Shown: in pieces, positions 24,168 to 31,383 of the stretch
How positions within the stretch are numbered: the stretch's first letter is position 1
Layout: the number at the start of each line of letters is the position of its first letter
Assembly: GCA_964480945.1 (NCBI GenBank)
Contig: CAYZRX010000031.1
Location: forward strand, 1-38,036
DNA from: VGWB01 sp964480945
GTDB taxonomy: Bacteria; Bacteroidota; Ignavibacteria; UBA10030
Length of the DNA stretch: 38,036 nucleotides
Direction of reading: 5' to 3'
Made by a program: the position numbers and the translations under genes
The notes under the pieces: model-generated
Databases searched by the model: none
The model's input: only the letters and a program-made list of their open reading frames with translations
What the model was told of the DNA's origin: nothing

Positions 24168-24238
24168 GACCCCATCCTAACCTTCCCCTCAGAGGGGAAG
24201 GGATTTCGTCCCCTCTCCTTTTAGGAGAGGGTGAGGTC
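24168..24238. repeat. Two-hairpin palindromic element before rarA
   Basis: Two perfect 9-bp hairpins, CCTTCCCCT/AGGGGAAGG (24181-24201) and CCCTCTCCT/AGGAGAGGG (24211-24231), are enclosed by an imperfect outer pairing GACCCCATCC with the TGAGGTC end. This architecture resembles intergenic repeat units found dispersed in many genomes. The remaining 24239-24311 bases upstream of rarA show no clear promoter. Confidence 0.7.
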
Positions 24239-24311
24239 TAAATAACACAAGACTGTTTTTTGGGAATAGCGCTAGTTCTGCAATCTCCACTCCGCAATTC
24301 GAGAGACGCTC

Positions 24312-25640
24312 ATGTCCGATCTCTTTTCACCCGAGGAACCTCACGGCAGCCGGCCGGCGACGTTCGCACCCCTGGCCGAGCGGGTGCGCCCCAAGACCCT
24401 GAAAGAGTTTGTCGGTCAGAATCACTTGCTGGGAGAAGAAAAGCCTCTTCGGGTGATGATCGAACGGGGGGAGGTTGACTCGATGATTCTGTGGGGGCCG
24501 CCCGGCATCGGCAAAACCACGCTGGCCCGCCTGATCGCCACCTACGTCAAAGCAGATTTCTTTCAGCTCAACGCGGTTTCCTCAGGCGTCAAAGAAGTAC
24601 GGGAGGTGATCGCGAAAGGAGAGAGGAATCTCAGGCATCTGAAGCGCCGGACCATACTTTTCATCGATGAGATCCATCGTTTCAACAAGGCGCAGCAGGA
24701 CGCGCTCCTCCACAGCGTGGAAGAGGGTGTAGTCGTGCTCATCGGCGCCACGACCGAGAACCCGTCGTTCGAGGTCATCTCACCGCTCCTCTCACGCTCC
24801 CGCGTCTACGTGATGGATCCGCTCGGGGCGGAAGATCTCGACGCGATCCTTCAACGCGCCCTCACAGCCGACGCGCTTCTCTCGAAACGGTCAATCACGA
24901 TCGAGGACAAGGACTTCCTCCTCTTGCTCTCCGGCGGGGACGCACGCAAGCTGCTGAACGGATTGGAGACTGCGCTGCACCTGACGAAGCCTGAGAAGGA
25001 CGGGTCGGTCGTCCTCCGCAAGGAGAAGATCCAGGAAGCTTTCCAGCGGAAATACACACTCTACGACAAAACCGGCGACCAACACTACGACACGATCTCG
25101 GCCTTCATCAAGAGCCTGCGGGGAAGCGACCCGGACGGGGCCATCTACTGGATGGCGAGGATGCTGGATGGCGGCGAGGATCCGAAGTTCATCGCGAGGA
25201 GGATGGTGATCCTTGCCTCCGAGGATGTCGGCAACGCCGATCCGATGGCGCTGCCTCTTGCGACCTCATGCTTCACAGCCGTCGACTACGTCGGAATGCC
25301 GGAGGCGAGAATCATCCTGGCCCAGACGGCCGCGTACCTGGCCTCGGCGCCCAAGAGCAACGCGGCCTACGTCGCGATCGAAGAGGCAATGGATGATGTG
25401 CGCAATGTGCCGAACCTTCCCGTGCCGCTGCACATCCGGAACGCCCCGACGCAGCTAATGAAGGATCTCAAGTACGGGAAGGAGTACAAGTACGCCCATC
25501 AGTACGAAGGACACTTCACGGAGCAGCAGTACCTGCCCGACAACCTCAAGGACAAGATCTACTACCGGCCGACGGAGATCGGCAAAGAGAAAGAGATTCG
25601 TGAGAGGCTGAACAAGCTCTGGAAGAAGAAGCAGCGCTGA
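24312..25640 (+). CDS. rarA: Replication-associated recombination protein A (AAA+ ATPase)
   Basis: RarA/MgsA acts at stalled replication forks as a homotetrameric AAA+ ATPase related to clamp-loader subunits. The 442-residue product begins PLAERVRPKTLKEFVGQNHL, with Walker A GPPGIGKTT (62-70), Walker B ILFIDEIHRF (115-124), a sensor-1 region IGATTENPSFEV, and the C-terminal tetramerisation half with KSLRGSDPDGAIYWMARML, ASEDVGNADP and PLHIRNAPT. All signature segments are intact and length is normal. It is a single gene, bounded upstream by palindromic repeats and downstream by a double dyad, and it converges with the ACT-domain gene. Confidence 0.96.
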   Translation: MSDLFSPEEPHGSRPATFAPLAERVRPKTLKEFVGQNHLLGEEKPLRVMIERGEVDSMILWGPPGIGKTTLARLIATYVKADFFQLNAVSSGVKEVREVIAKGERNLRHLKRRTILFIDEIHRFNKAQQDALLHSVEEGVVVLIGATTENPSFEVISPLLSRSRVYVMDPLGAEDLDAILQRALTADALLSKRSITIEDKDFLLLLSGGDARKLLNGLETALHLTKPEKDGSVVLRKEKIQEAFQRKYTLYDKTGDQHYDTISAFIKSLRGSDPDGAIYWMARMLDGGEDPKFIARRMVILASEDVGNADPMALPLATSCFTAVDYVGMPEARIILAQTAAYLASAPKSNAAYVAIEEAMDDVRNVPNLPVPLHIRNAPTQLMKDLKYGKEYKYAHQYEGHFTEQQYLPDNLKDKIYYRPTEIGKEKEIRERLNKLWKKKQR

Positions 25641-25663
25641 CACCGGTGGAAGTCTTGACTGAA

Positions 25664-25712
25664 AGATGACCGTCATCTGACAAGGATTGATCGGAAGAGA
25701 TGACGGTCATCT
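25664..25712. terminator. Paired 15-bp palindromes between convergent genes
   Basis: AGATGACCGTCATCT (25664-25678) and its reverse complement AGATGACGGTCATCT (25698-25712) are separated by 19 nt. Each arm is itself palindromic, and the two arms can also pair with each other. The position between convergent genes suggests a bidirectional terminator or attenuator, but there is no U-run, so an operator or repeat remains possible. Confidence 0.5.
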
Positions 25713-25747
25713 ACCCGTGAGGCTCCGGAAGTCTCTCCTACTGATTG

Positions 25748-26155
25748 CTACTTCGCCCCGAGGGCTTTGGCAGCTGTGTCGATCTCTGCGGGGCTGACCC
25801 AGATCGCGGACCCGAATCGGCCGTTCACCGCGACGGCATCGATCGATTCGATGTTCACACCGGCGGCGGCAAGCGCCTCGAGGCTCTTGGCGAGCGCCCC
25901 GGTACGGTCAGCGCCTTTCAACCAGAGAGCGATACCTTCATCTGCGAGCAAGCCCGAGGCGCTCCAGAGGGCCCGCAGCTTGTCGGGGTTCTTCGGCACC
26001 ACGTACAGCTCCGCCTTGCCGGGCTGAGTAGCAAATCCCCAGAGTCCCGACAACCCGAGGTTCTTTGCCTTCAGTTCGTTCACGATCTTCAGGAGGGCGC
26101 CCGGCTTGTTCTCCAGGTTGGCTTTGAAATACTTGAGACGTTGAACCTTCGCCAT
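25748..26155 (-). CDS. Tandem ACT-domain protein
   Basis: A 135-residue protein made of two ACT-like small-molecule-binding units: residues about 6-70 (YFKANLENKPGALLKIVNEL is the classic beta-alpha opening) and about 75-133 (DRTGALAKSLEALAAAGVNI). No catalytic domain is attached, so it is probably a stand-alone sensor of an amino acid or similar ligand, as known for many free-standing ACT proteins. It is divergent from the small gene at 26222, with a 66-bp intergenic region. Upstream of its ATG a GGAGG-like motif (minus strand) is present. The ligand cannot be predicted. Confidence 0.82.
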   Translation of the reverse strand: MAKVQRLKYFKANLENKPGALLKIVNELKAKNLGLSGLWGFATQPGKAELYVVPKNPDKLRALWSASGLLADEGIALWLKGADRTGALAKSLEALAAAGVNIESIDAVAVNGRFGSAIWVSPAEIDTAAKALGAK

Positions 26156-26221
26156 GCTTGCCTCCCTTCCAAAAAGTTGTTAATTGTTCACTCACCCCGC
26201 GGCAACGTACGAAAAAGGAGA

Positions 26222-26554
26222 ATGACTGTCAATTTGATGCGAGAGCAGGAGAACGATATCCTCACCCAGGCCCGGGCGCTTTTCGGCGTCTTGAAGGATG
26301 CTCAGGAGGCTGAGGTAAGGAAAGCAGCCGATGACCTCCTTGTGTTCTGCTATCGGTTGCACGATCGGTACGTTATTCTTCGGTCGTCGAACCCGCGTTT
26401 CAAGGGGCCGACGTTTGCCATCCTGCGGGACGTGATGTATCAATTGGAGTCGAAGCCGGATGAAACGCTGGCGAGCCCGGAATGGCGGGAATTCCTTCGA
26501 TCCCTGGTCGAAGACATCGTGACGGGACGGATAGTGGTTTCGAAGAGAAAGTAG
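26222..26554 (+). CDS. Small conserved-looking protein of unknown function
   Basis: A 110-residue soluble, mostly helical protein with no family I recognise. It has a heptad-like N-terminal helix (QENDILTQARALFGVLKDAQ) and a charged C-terminus ending VVSKRK. No signal peptide, membrane segment or metal motif is seen. The ATG at 26222 follows AAGGAG almost immediately; ATG 26237 (MREQEND) is an alternative. The frame is open further upstream to 25745, but that part is antisense to the ACT gene and is unlikely to be coding. It is transcribed divergently from the ACT-domain gene. Treat as hypothetical. Confidence 0.6.
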   Translation: MTVNLMREQENDILTQARALFGVLKDAQEAEVRKAADDLLVFCYRLHDRYVILRSSNPRFKGPTFAILRDVMYQLESKPDETLASPEWREFLRSLVEDIVTGRIVVSKRK

Positions 26555-26612
26555 ATCGGCCGAGCATATCCTGCCGGTCGGCTCAGTAGAAGTCATCTCA
26601 AAAACAATCTGC

Positions 26613-26769
26613 GTCATGCTGAACTTGTCCCGCTCTTTTGGATTCCGCTCCGATAGCGGGATTCTGAAGAGCGGAACCTGAGAGACGGGAATTCAGCATC
26701 CATCCTTCAGCTTGAAATAGACCCCGAAACCCCGACAAAGAACATCGGGGCAGGCGAGTTCGGGGTGAC
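26613..26769. repeat. 157-bp inverted-repeat-bounded intergenic element (contains REP-like copy 2)
   Basis: The ends are imperfect inverted repeats, GTCATGCTGAACTTG (26613-26627) against CGAGTTCGGGGTGAC (26755-26769). Inside lie the REP-like hairpin 26630-26674 (20-bp arms, 5-nt loop), related to 9561-9608, and a smaller hairpin CCCCGA/TCGGGG (26730-26750). No coding potential. The element ends eight bases before the Nudix gene. GTCATGCTGAACTTG-type ends are common in dispersed repeats of this bacterial group. Confidence 0.75.
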
Positions 26770-26777
26770 AGAACTCG

Positions 26778-27344
26778 ATGATCACAGTGGAACAGATCAA
26801 GGGAGTGTTGTCACGTCGCAATCGGAGCGAGATCAAAAATCCCGCCCTGAGGCGCGCCGGCGTCCTGATACTCCTCTTTCCCAAAGGTGAGGAGCTTTGC
26901 GTTCTTCTGACTTGGCGCACGTTAGATGTCGAGCACCACAAAGGGCAAATCTCCTTCCCAGGGGGGTCGAAGGACCGCGACGATCATGACATTGTGGAGA
27001 CGGCGCTGCGAGAATGCGAGGAGGAGATCGGCCTTTCAAGGACCGCTGTGCAGGTCCTGGGGCTTTTTGACGACTATGAGACTCCGTCGGGATTCGCCAT
27101 TACGCCTGTTGTCGGCTACGTTCCTGAACTCCCCGAGCTCCGGCTTAACACAAGCGAGGTGACGGAGGTCTTGCATGTTCCCGTCACGTTGTTCACCAAC
27201 GCGGCGAACGAGAGAGTTGAGCAAAGACAGGTGAGGGGAAAGCTGTACGATGTGTACTTCTACCGGCACGGCAGCCACGAAGTCTGGGGTGCAACGGCGG
27301 CGATGATCCGAGCGTTCCTGCACGCGCTCCGGCCCGGTCAATGA
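26778..27344 (+). CDS. Nudix hydrolase, CoA pyrophosphatase (NudL/YeaB) type
   Basis: Predicted hydrolase splitting coenzyme A or its oxidised/acylated forms into phosphopantetheine and 3',5'-ADP. The 188-residue product has the subfamily motif LLTWR...HHKGQISFPGG (about 43-63), which distinguishes CoA pyrophosphatases, directly followed by the Nudix box ending RECEEEIGL (78-86), then FDDYETPSGFAITPVVGY and the C-terminal WGATAAMI. Length is typical. The start is eight bases after a palindromic repeat element, so the promoter must lie in or before that element. It is the last gene before a 700-bp stretch without a gene. Confidence 0.9.
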   Translation: MITVEQIKGVLSRRNRSEIKNPALRRAGVLILLFPKGEELCVLLTWRTLDVEHHKGQISFPGGSKDRDDHDIVETALRECEEEIGLSRTAVQVLGLFDDYETPSGFAITPVVGYVPELPELRLNTSEVTEVLHVPVTLFTNAANERVEQRQVRGKLYDVYFYRHGSHEVWGATAAMIRAFLHALRPGQ

Positions 27345-27394
27345 GATCCGTCGTCTCTTCAATGGCTACGTCAGTGGCTCAATCCTTGAAGGTT

Positions 27395-27832
27395 GTTACT
27401 TCTTTTGCTTCTCCAAAAGAAGTAACCAAGAAAAGGAGACGGAAATCGAAACCCACTTGTTCGGGCAGCCTACACACAAGCCGAAGATTTCGGCCGGAAT
27501 GAGTTCTCCTCTCGAAAGGCATTCAGCAACTGGCCGAAATCTAAACGCACGTGGTCAAGCTGCCCACCCGCACCGCCATCGATTTCCGGGGCTCGGGTCA
27601 ATCGTGTGCCAGAGGTATTTCGATGCCTAAAGCTACCGAAATCGTCGGCGGTGTGCGGCTGGGGAATCACCCCGCGGGTTTAATTCCGGTGCAACTCCAC
27701 AAATCTGTAGACCTTGCAGAAGTCTATCGGCACCGGAATTTTGGCATGTGCGTTGGGAGGCATAACGAGGAGCGTTACGCTTTCGGCCTCCCTTCTTTGG
27801 TTACTTTCTTCGGAGGAGCGAAGAAAGTAACC
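27395..27832. repeat. 438-bp multi-hairpin element with hairpin-forming terminal inverted repeats
   Basis: The left end (27395-27438) and right end (27788-27832) are about 45-bp imperfect inverted repeats of each other, and each folds on itself (GTTACTTCTTTT with AAAAGAAGTAAC; GTTACTTTCTTC with GAAGAAAGTAAC). Between them are three large hairpins: AGATTTCGGCC/GGCCGAAATCT (27485-27542), CACCGCCATCGATTTC/GAAATCGTCGGCGGTG (27571-27653, two mismatches) and AATTCCGGTGC/GCACCGGAATT (27682-27740). Small open frames here look like by-products. It could be a MITE-like mobile element or a structured RNA. The flanks 27345-27394 and 27833-27967 show nothing else. Confidence 0.75.
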
Positions 27833-27967
27833 GACGCATTCGTTGCTCAATGATGTTGCGTCGTACCTCAAGGCACAAAGAGATTTTTCTGTCAGGGACC
27901 TGAAATGAGCTGGGACCTTCGCCAAAACGCAAGAATCAGCCTAACAGTCCACTAGTGCGGAAAAAGC

Positions 27968-27999
27968 TTTGTGATTCTGAGGATTGTTCGCTATCTTAC
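27968..27999 (+). promoter_or_regulatory. Candidate Bacteroidota-type promoter of rpsT
   Basis: TTTG (27968-27971), 20-nt spacer, TATCTTAC (27992-27999). The same motif pair and spacing occurs before the nucleotidyltransferase gene (5229-5260). The predicted 5' leader before the rpsT ATG is about 40 nt. Confidence 0.45.
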
Positions 28000-28044
28000 C
28001 TGCACAAAATTCAGCGTCAAAGCAGGTTCAGACAGGAGAAAAGG

Positions 28045-28299
28045 ATGGCACAGCACAAGTCCGCAGAAAAGCGCGCCCGGCAGAGCGTTCGTCGGCACGC
28101 TCGCAACAAAGCCAATTTGTCGAAGATCAAGACATTGATAAAGAAGGTTCGCTCTGCGAAGGACAAGGAGCAAGCTGCAGCAGCCTTGAAGGTGGCGATG
28201 AAGACGCTTGACCAGCTCGCAGCTAAAGGGGTCATTCACAGGAATACGGCGTCGAATCAGAAGTCGAGGCTTACGAAGCTGGTGAAAGCGATGAAATAA
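28045..28299 (+). CDS. rpsT: 30S ribosomal protein S20
   Basis: Primary binding protein of the small ribosomal subunit that contacts 16S rRNA. The 84-residue, strongly basic product begins MAQHKSAEKRARQSVRRHAR, the typical bS20 opening, and consists of long helices ending in IHRNTASNQKSRLTKLVKAM. A GGAG Shine-Dalgarno (28035-28038) is spaced six bases before the ATG at 28045; the frame is open further upstream to 27955 but not family-like. It is monocistronic, with a candidate promoter 46 bp upstream and a double hairpin with terminator downstream. Confidence 0.97.
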   Translation: MAQHKSAEKRARQSVRRHARNKANLSKIKTLIKKVRSAKDKEQAAAALKVAMKTLDQLAAKGVIHRNTASNQKSRLTKLVKAMK

Positions 28300-28314
28300 C
28301 GTTGCATGCAAGAG

Positions 28315-28362
28315 AGATGTCCGTCTTCTCGCGGAAAGAGCGGGGAAAGAAGATGGACATCT
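28315..28362. repeat. 15-bp inverted repeat after rpsT
   Basis: AGATGTCCGTCTTCT (28315-28329) pairs with AGAAGATGGACATCT (28348-28362), one mismatch, 18-nt loop. The arms resemble the dyads at 25664-25712 (shared AGATG, CCGTC and TCT), and again it lies shortly after a plus-strand stop codon. It may be the first half of a two-hairpin terminator. Confidence 0.55.
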
Positions 28363-28376
28363 ACTGGGAAGAAACG

Positions 28377-28406
28377 AAAAACCCCGGCCACACGGTCGGG
28401 GTTTTT
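28377..28406. terminator. Bidirectional rho-independent terminator between rpsT and the TPR gene
   Basis: A 13-bp stem from 28377 to 28406 with core CCCCGGCC/GGTCGGGG (one wobble pair), loop ACAC, an A5 run on the left and a T5 run on the right, so it can serve both rpsT (plus) and the minus-strand operon ending at 28438. Confidence 0.9.
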
Positions 28407-28437
28407 GCTGATCTTCGGGTAATTCTCCCCGCCAAAC

Positions 28438-29847
28438 TCACCCCGGCTGCTTTTTCAACTCCTCGATCTCAGCGATCCTCCGGTCGAATTTCTCCCTCTC
28501 AGCCGGTTTGTTCGCCGCGAGAGCCCGGTATGCCTTGATCGCATCATCATACCACCCTTGCTTCACGTAGATCTCGGCCAGAGTGGGTGTCACGAAACCA
28601 GCGCTTGCCGGGGTGTCTGCCTCACTTGCAGGACGCGGCGCCTTTTCTGTGAAATTGATCACCGGCGTGATCTTCTTGGGTGTCTTGAGCTTCTCCGCAA
28701 TCTCCTCAATTCCATTGCCCTGCTCAGCAGGCGAGGCTCCTGTCGGGTCCGATCCGAGATATTCCTCGAGCGTTTGGGTGTCTTCGCTCCCAAAGAACTC
28801 CATCCGCTTTCGGGCAGCGAACACATCGTACGGTTCCTCCTCCACCCCACCCTCGGATGTCGGCGCTTCTGCACCGAACGCTGCGAAGGGGTTCTCCTCC
28901 TGTGCCTGCTCGGTCACAGCAGTTTGCTCAGCACCCTGCGGCGGCTGCTCCAACTGACTGAACGCGTCCTGCCAGCTTGGCGTCTGCTCTGGCTCCCCTT
29001 CAGGAGCTTCAGGTGCCGAGACCTCACCTGGTGGGGGTGCGGGCTCTTCAGCGATCGGCTCAACAGTCGATTGTTCTTCTCTTTGCTCTGTGCCGAACTC
29101 TGCCTGGGGTTCAGCCGGCGATGGCTGAGCCTCTTCCGGTGCTTGCTCCGCCTGAGGTGGCGTCTCGAACGGCGCCCCAAAACCAAAATCCGTTGCTTCC
29201 GGCTGTGGCTGTTCCCCAAACGTTGAGGTGGCGATTTCAGCCGCGGCGGCGGGAGGTTCGCCGAAGGAAGAAAAGTCATCCGACGGAGGAGTCTCCGAGG
29301 GGAAGGCCTGAGCCTCCTCGGCCACAGGTTCTGCACCAAAGGTATCCTGCTCTTGTGTCACTTCCGGCGGCGCTGCAGCATGTTCCTGGCCCGGCGCCTC
29401 CTGTAGTGAGGGTTCCCCTGGAGCTGCCGGTGGCGGCTCGGGGACTACAGCTTCTTCTTGAGGCGGAGCAGTCTCTGTCGGAGGAGCCACTGCACCCGCT
29501 GCGACTTCCTCTGCGACGGCAGCGCCGATATCGGTGGAAGGACCGAGGTCGATGCTCGCATGAAGTCGCGCGACAGCCTCATTGTTCGGCAAAAGATCAT
29601 GAACGACTTGAAACTCCCGTTTCGCCTCTGCCAGCATCTTCAGCTCGAGCAGAGCCCTTCCTTTGATGAGGTGCGCCGTCGAATAGAAGGGATACTGGGA
29701 AAGCCCTTCATCGCACAGCCGGAGAGCATCCTCAGCTCTTCCCGCTTGCAGGTAATGACTGGCGAGCCGAACGAAAAGCGGCGATTGGGGCTCCTTGGAG
29801 AGTTGCTCCTCGAGCGACGTGATCCGTTGGTGGAAGAAGTCAGCCAT
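28438..29847 (-). CDS. TPR protein with long Pro/Glu/Ala-rich linker
   Basis: A 469-residue protein of unknown role. Residues about 1-105 form TPR-type helical repeats (PLFVRLASHYLQAGRAEDAL; AHLIKGRALLELKMLAEAKR). Residues about 110-370 are low-complexity, rich in Glu, Pro, Ala and Gln, and likely disordered. A final TPR-like pair follows at about 420-465 (PTLAEIYVKQGWYDDAIKAY, then IAEIEELKKQ). No signal peptide is seen, so it is probably cytoplasmic or peripheral. It is the last gene of the operon with the glycosyltransferase, 11 bp downstream, and may act as an assembly scaffold for envelope synthesis; this is inference from context. A bidirectional terminator follows at 28377-28406. Confidence 0.8.
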   Translation of the reverse strand: MADFFHQRITSLEEQLSKEPQSPLFVRLASHYLQAGRAEDALRLCDEGLSQYPFYSTAHLIKGRALLELKMLAEAKREFQVVHDLLPNNEAVARLHASIDLGPSTDIGAAVAEEVAAGAVAPPTETAPPQEEAVVPEPPPAAPGEPSLQEAPGQEHAAAPPEVTQEQDTFGAEPVAEEAQAFPSETPPSDDFSSFGEPPAAAAEIATSTFGEQPQPEATDFGFGAPFETPPQAEQAPEEAQPSPAEPQAEFGTEQREEQSTVEPIAEEPAPPPGEVSAPEAPEGEPEQTPSWQDAFSQLEQPPQGAEQTAVTEQAQEENPFAAFGAEAPTSEGGVEEEPYDVFAARKRMEFFGSEDTQTLEEYLGSDPTGASPAEQGNGIEEIAEKLKTPKKITPVINFTEKAPRPASEADTPASAGFVTPTLAEIYVKQGWYDDAIKAYRALAANKPAEREKFDRRIAEIEELKKQPG

Positions 29848-29858
29848 GGTTTCTTCGG

Positions 29859-31376
29859 CTAATGTTGGTGTAACTTGCGTGCGTCGATAGCATGCTTGAC
29901 GGAAAGCGTCGATACAAACGAGAATCCGAGGAAATAAAGAAGTTGGAACGGCACGGCTGCAAACTCAAGGTAATATAATGAAGAAACCACGCCGAACAAA
30001 CAGTAAACAGCAAGCAGCATTTCGACGCCGACGACCCAATTGAATTTCACCGGGACGTATTTCTTCTCGTGCCACGAGTCCTTTTTACCTTCGATATGGT
30101 ATTTAGGCGTGCGAACGAATTCACTTTTCTTCTTGAAGAGACCCTCGAAGACCGCGCGTGAGTTATTGACGGCAAATCCCATACTGCCGGCCATAAACAA
30201 TGGAAACAAGAGGAGCCGCCTTCGCCAATCCGGATAAACCGCCTTTTGCGAGAACAGATAGAAAAGGAACGAGCCAATGAATGCGAGGACAAAGACCGAC
30301 ATCATGGCAAAGTACAGCTCGTGTCCACCCCGATGCTTGATGAAGATGAGGGGAACGTTGAGGATGCCTGCCAGGAGAATGAAGGGGAAGACGATGTTGT
30401 TTGTGAGATGAAAGGTGGAATGAACTTTGAGGCGAAAAGGAATGTCGGACTTCCAGACGTCCGGAAGAATCTTGCGAGCGGTTTCGATAGCGCCCTTCGT
30501 CCACCGGAACTGTTGTGTCTTCAACGCGTTCACTTCGGCCGGCAACTCGGCAGGGGACGTCACGTCGTCGAGGTACTTAAATCTCCAGCCCCGGAGCTGG
30601 GACCGGTAGCTGAGATCGAGGTCCTCCGTGAGCGTGTCCGATTGCCAATTGCCCGAGTCGACGATGGCGGTCTTTCGCCAGATACCCCCCGTTCCGTTGA
30701 AATTGATGAAATAGCCGACCTTGTTCCGTACCGCCTGTTCCATCACAAAATGACCGTCCAACGCCATCGCTTGTGCCCTTGTGAGCAGGGAGTAGTTGCT
30801 GTTCAAGTGCTCCCACCGCGTCTGGACGACGGCGATGCGTTCGTCCTGATAGAAATAGGGGAGCGTCTTTCTCAGAAAGCTGCTGTTGGGAACGAAATCG
30901 GCGTCGAAGATCGCAATGAACTCGCCGGTCGTCGCTTCCAAACCATGCTTCAGCGCACCCGCTTTGAATCCCGAGCGGTTGGTGCGATGGATGTGCTTGA
31001 TGTCGTACCCGAGCTCCCGATAGTGACAGACGGTCTTCGCGACGAGCTCATAGGTCTCGTCCGTCGAGTCGTCGAGGACCTGGATCTCCAGCTTGTCTTT
31101 CGGGTAGTCCAGACTGCAGACCGATGCGATGATCCGCTGAACGACATAATATTCATTGTAAATGGGGAGCTGCACTGTCACGAGCGGCTCCCGGTCCAAG
31201 AGAGGCAGCTCTGCTTCTTTGCCGCGATTCTTTAGGTAATGGTAAACCATCACGAATCCGTGCGCCCCGAAGGTGAAAAGTATGAGGAGCGAAAAGAAGT
31301 AGAGATAGAGCACGAGATTCGTGAAATACGGATTCTGGAAGATCTCTTGGCGGAAAAGAACTGTAGCGATTGTCAT
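29859..31376 (-). CDS. Processive family 2 glycosyltransferase, cellulose-synthase-like
   Basis: Integral inner-membrane glycosyltransferase of 505 residues. A transmembrane segment (about 20-45) precedes the GT-A catalytic domain, with DD at 102-103 (LDDSTDET), the metal-binding DAD at 158-160, TED at 250-252 and QQFRW at 288-292. This D,D,D,Q(Q/R)xRW set is the signature of processive beta-glycosyltransferases such as cellulose and hyaluronan synthases, and also occurs in non-processive glucosyltransferases for glycolipids. Several further membrane helices follow after residue 320. No PilZ domain or cellulose-synthase accessory genes are seen, so the product is unknown. The gene starts eight bases after the LptE-like stop, in an operon with envelope and regulatory genes. 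Confidence 0.9.
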   Translation of the reverse strand: MTIATVLFRQEIFQNPYFTNLVLYLYFFSLLILFTFGAHGFVMVYHYLKNRGKEAELPLLDREPLVTVQLPIYNEYYVVQRIIASVCSLDYPKDKLEIQVLDDSTDETYELVAKTVCHYRELGYDIKHIHRTNRSGFKAGALKHGLEATTGEFIAIFDADFVPNSSFLRKTLPYFYQDERIAVVQTRWEHLNSNYSLLTRAQAMALDGHFVMEQAVRNKVGYFINFNGTGGIWRKTAIVDSGNWQSDTLTEDLDLSYRSQLRGWRFKYLDDVTSPAELPAEVNALKTQQFRWTKGAIETARKILPDVWKSDIPFRLKVHSTFHLTNNIVFPFILLAGILNVPLIFIKHRGGHELYFAMMSVFVLAFIGSFLFYLFSQKAVYPDWRRRLLLFPLFMAGSMGFAVNNSRAVFEGLFKKKSEFVRTPKYHIEGKKDSWHEKKYVPVKFNWVVGVEMLLAVYCLFGVVSSLYYLEFAAVPFQLLYFLGFSFVSTLSVKHAIDARKLHQH

Positions 31377-31383
31377 GAGACTG

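Noticed and set aside
25745..26221. Upstream extension of the small gene at 26222
   Set aside because: It is antisense to the ACT-domain gene and has no family resemblance.
27377..27851. 7-bp GCTCAAT direct repeat as target-site duplication of the 438-bp element
   Set aside because: The copies lie 11-13 bases outside the inverted repeats, do not abut them, and a 7-mer match is expected by chance.
27551..27925. Small open frames on both strands in the gene-free stretch before rpsT
   Set aside because: Their codons are explained by the hairpin arms of the 438-bp element; no ribosome-binding site or conserved motif supports them.
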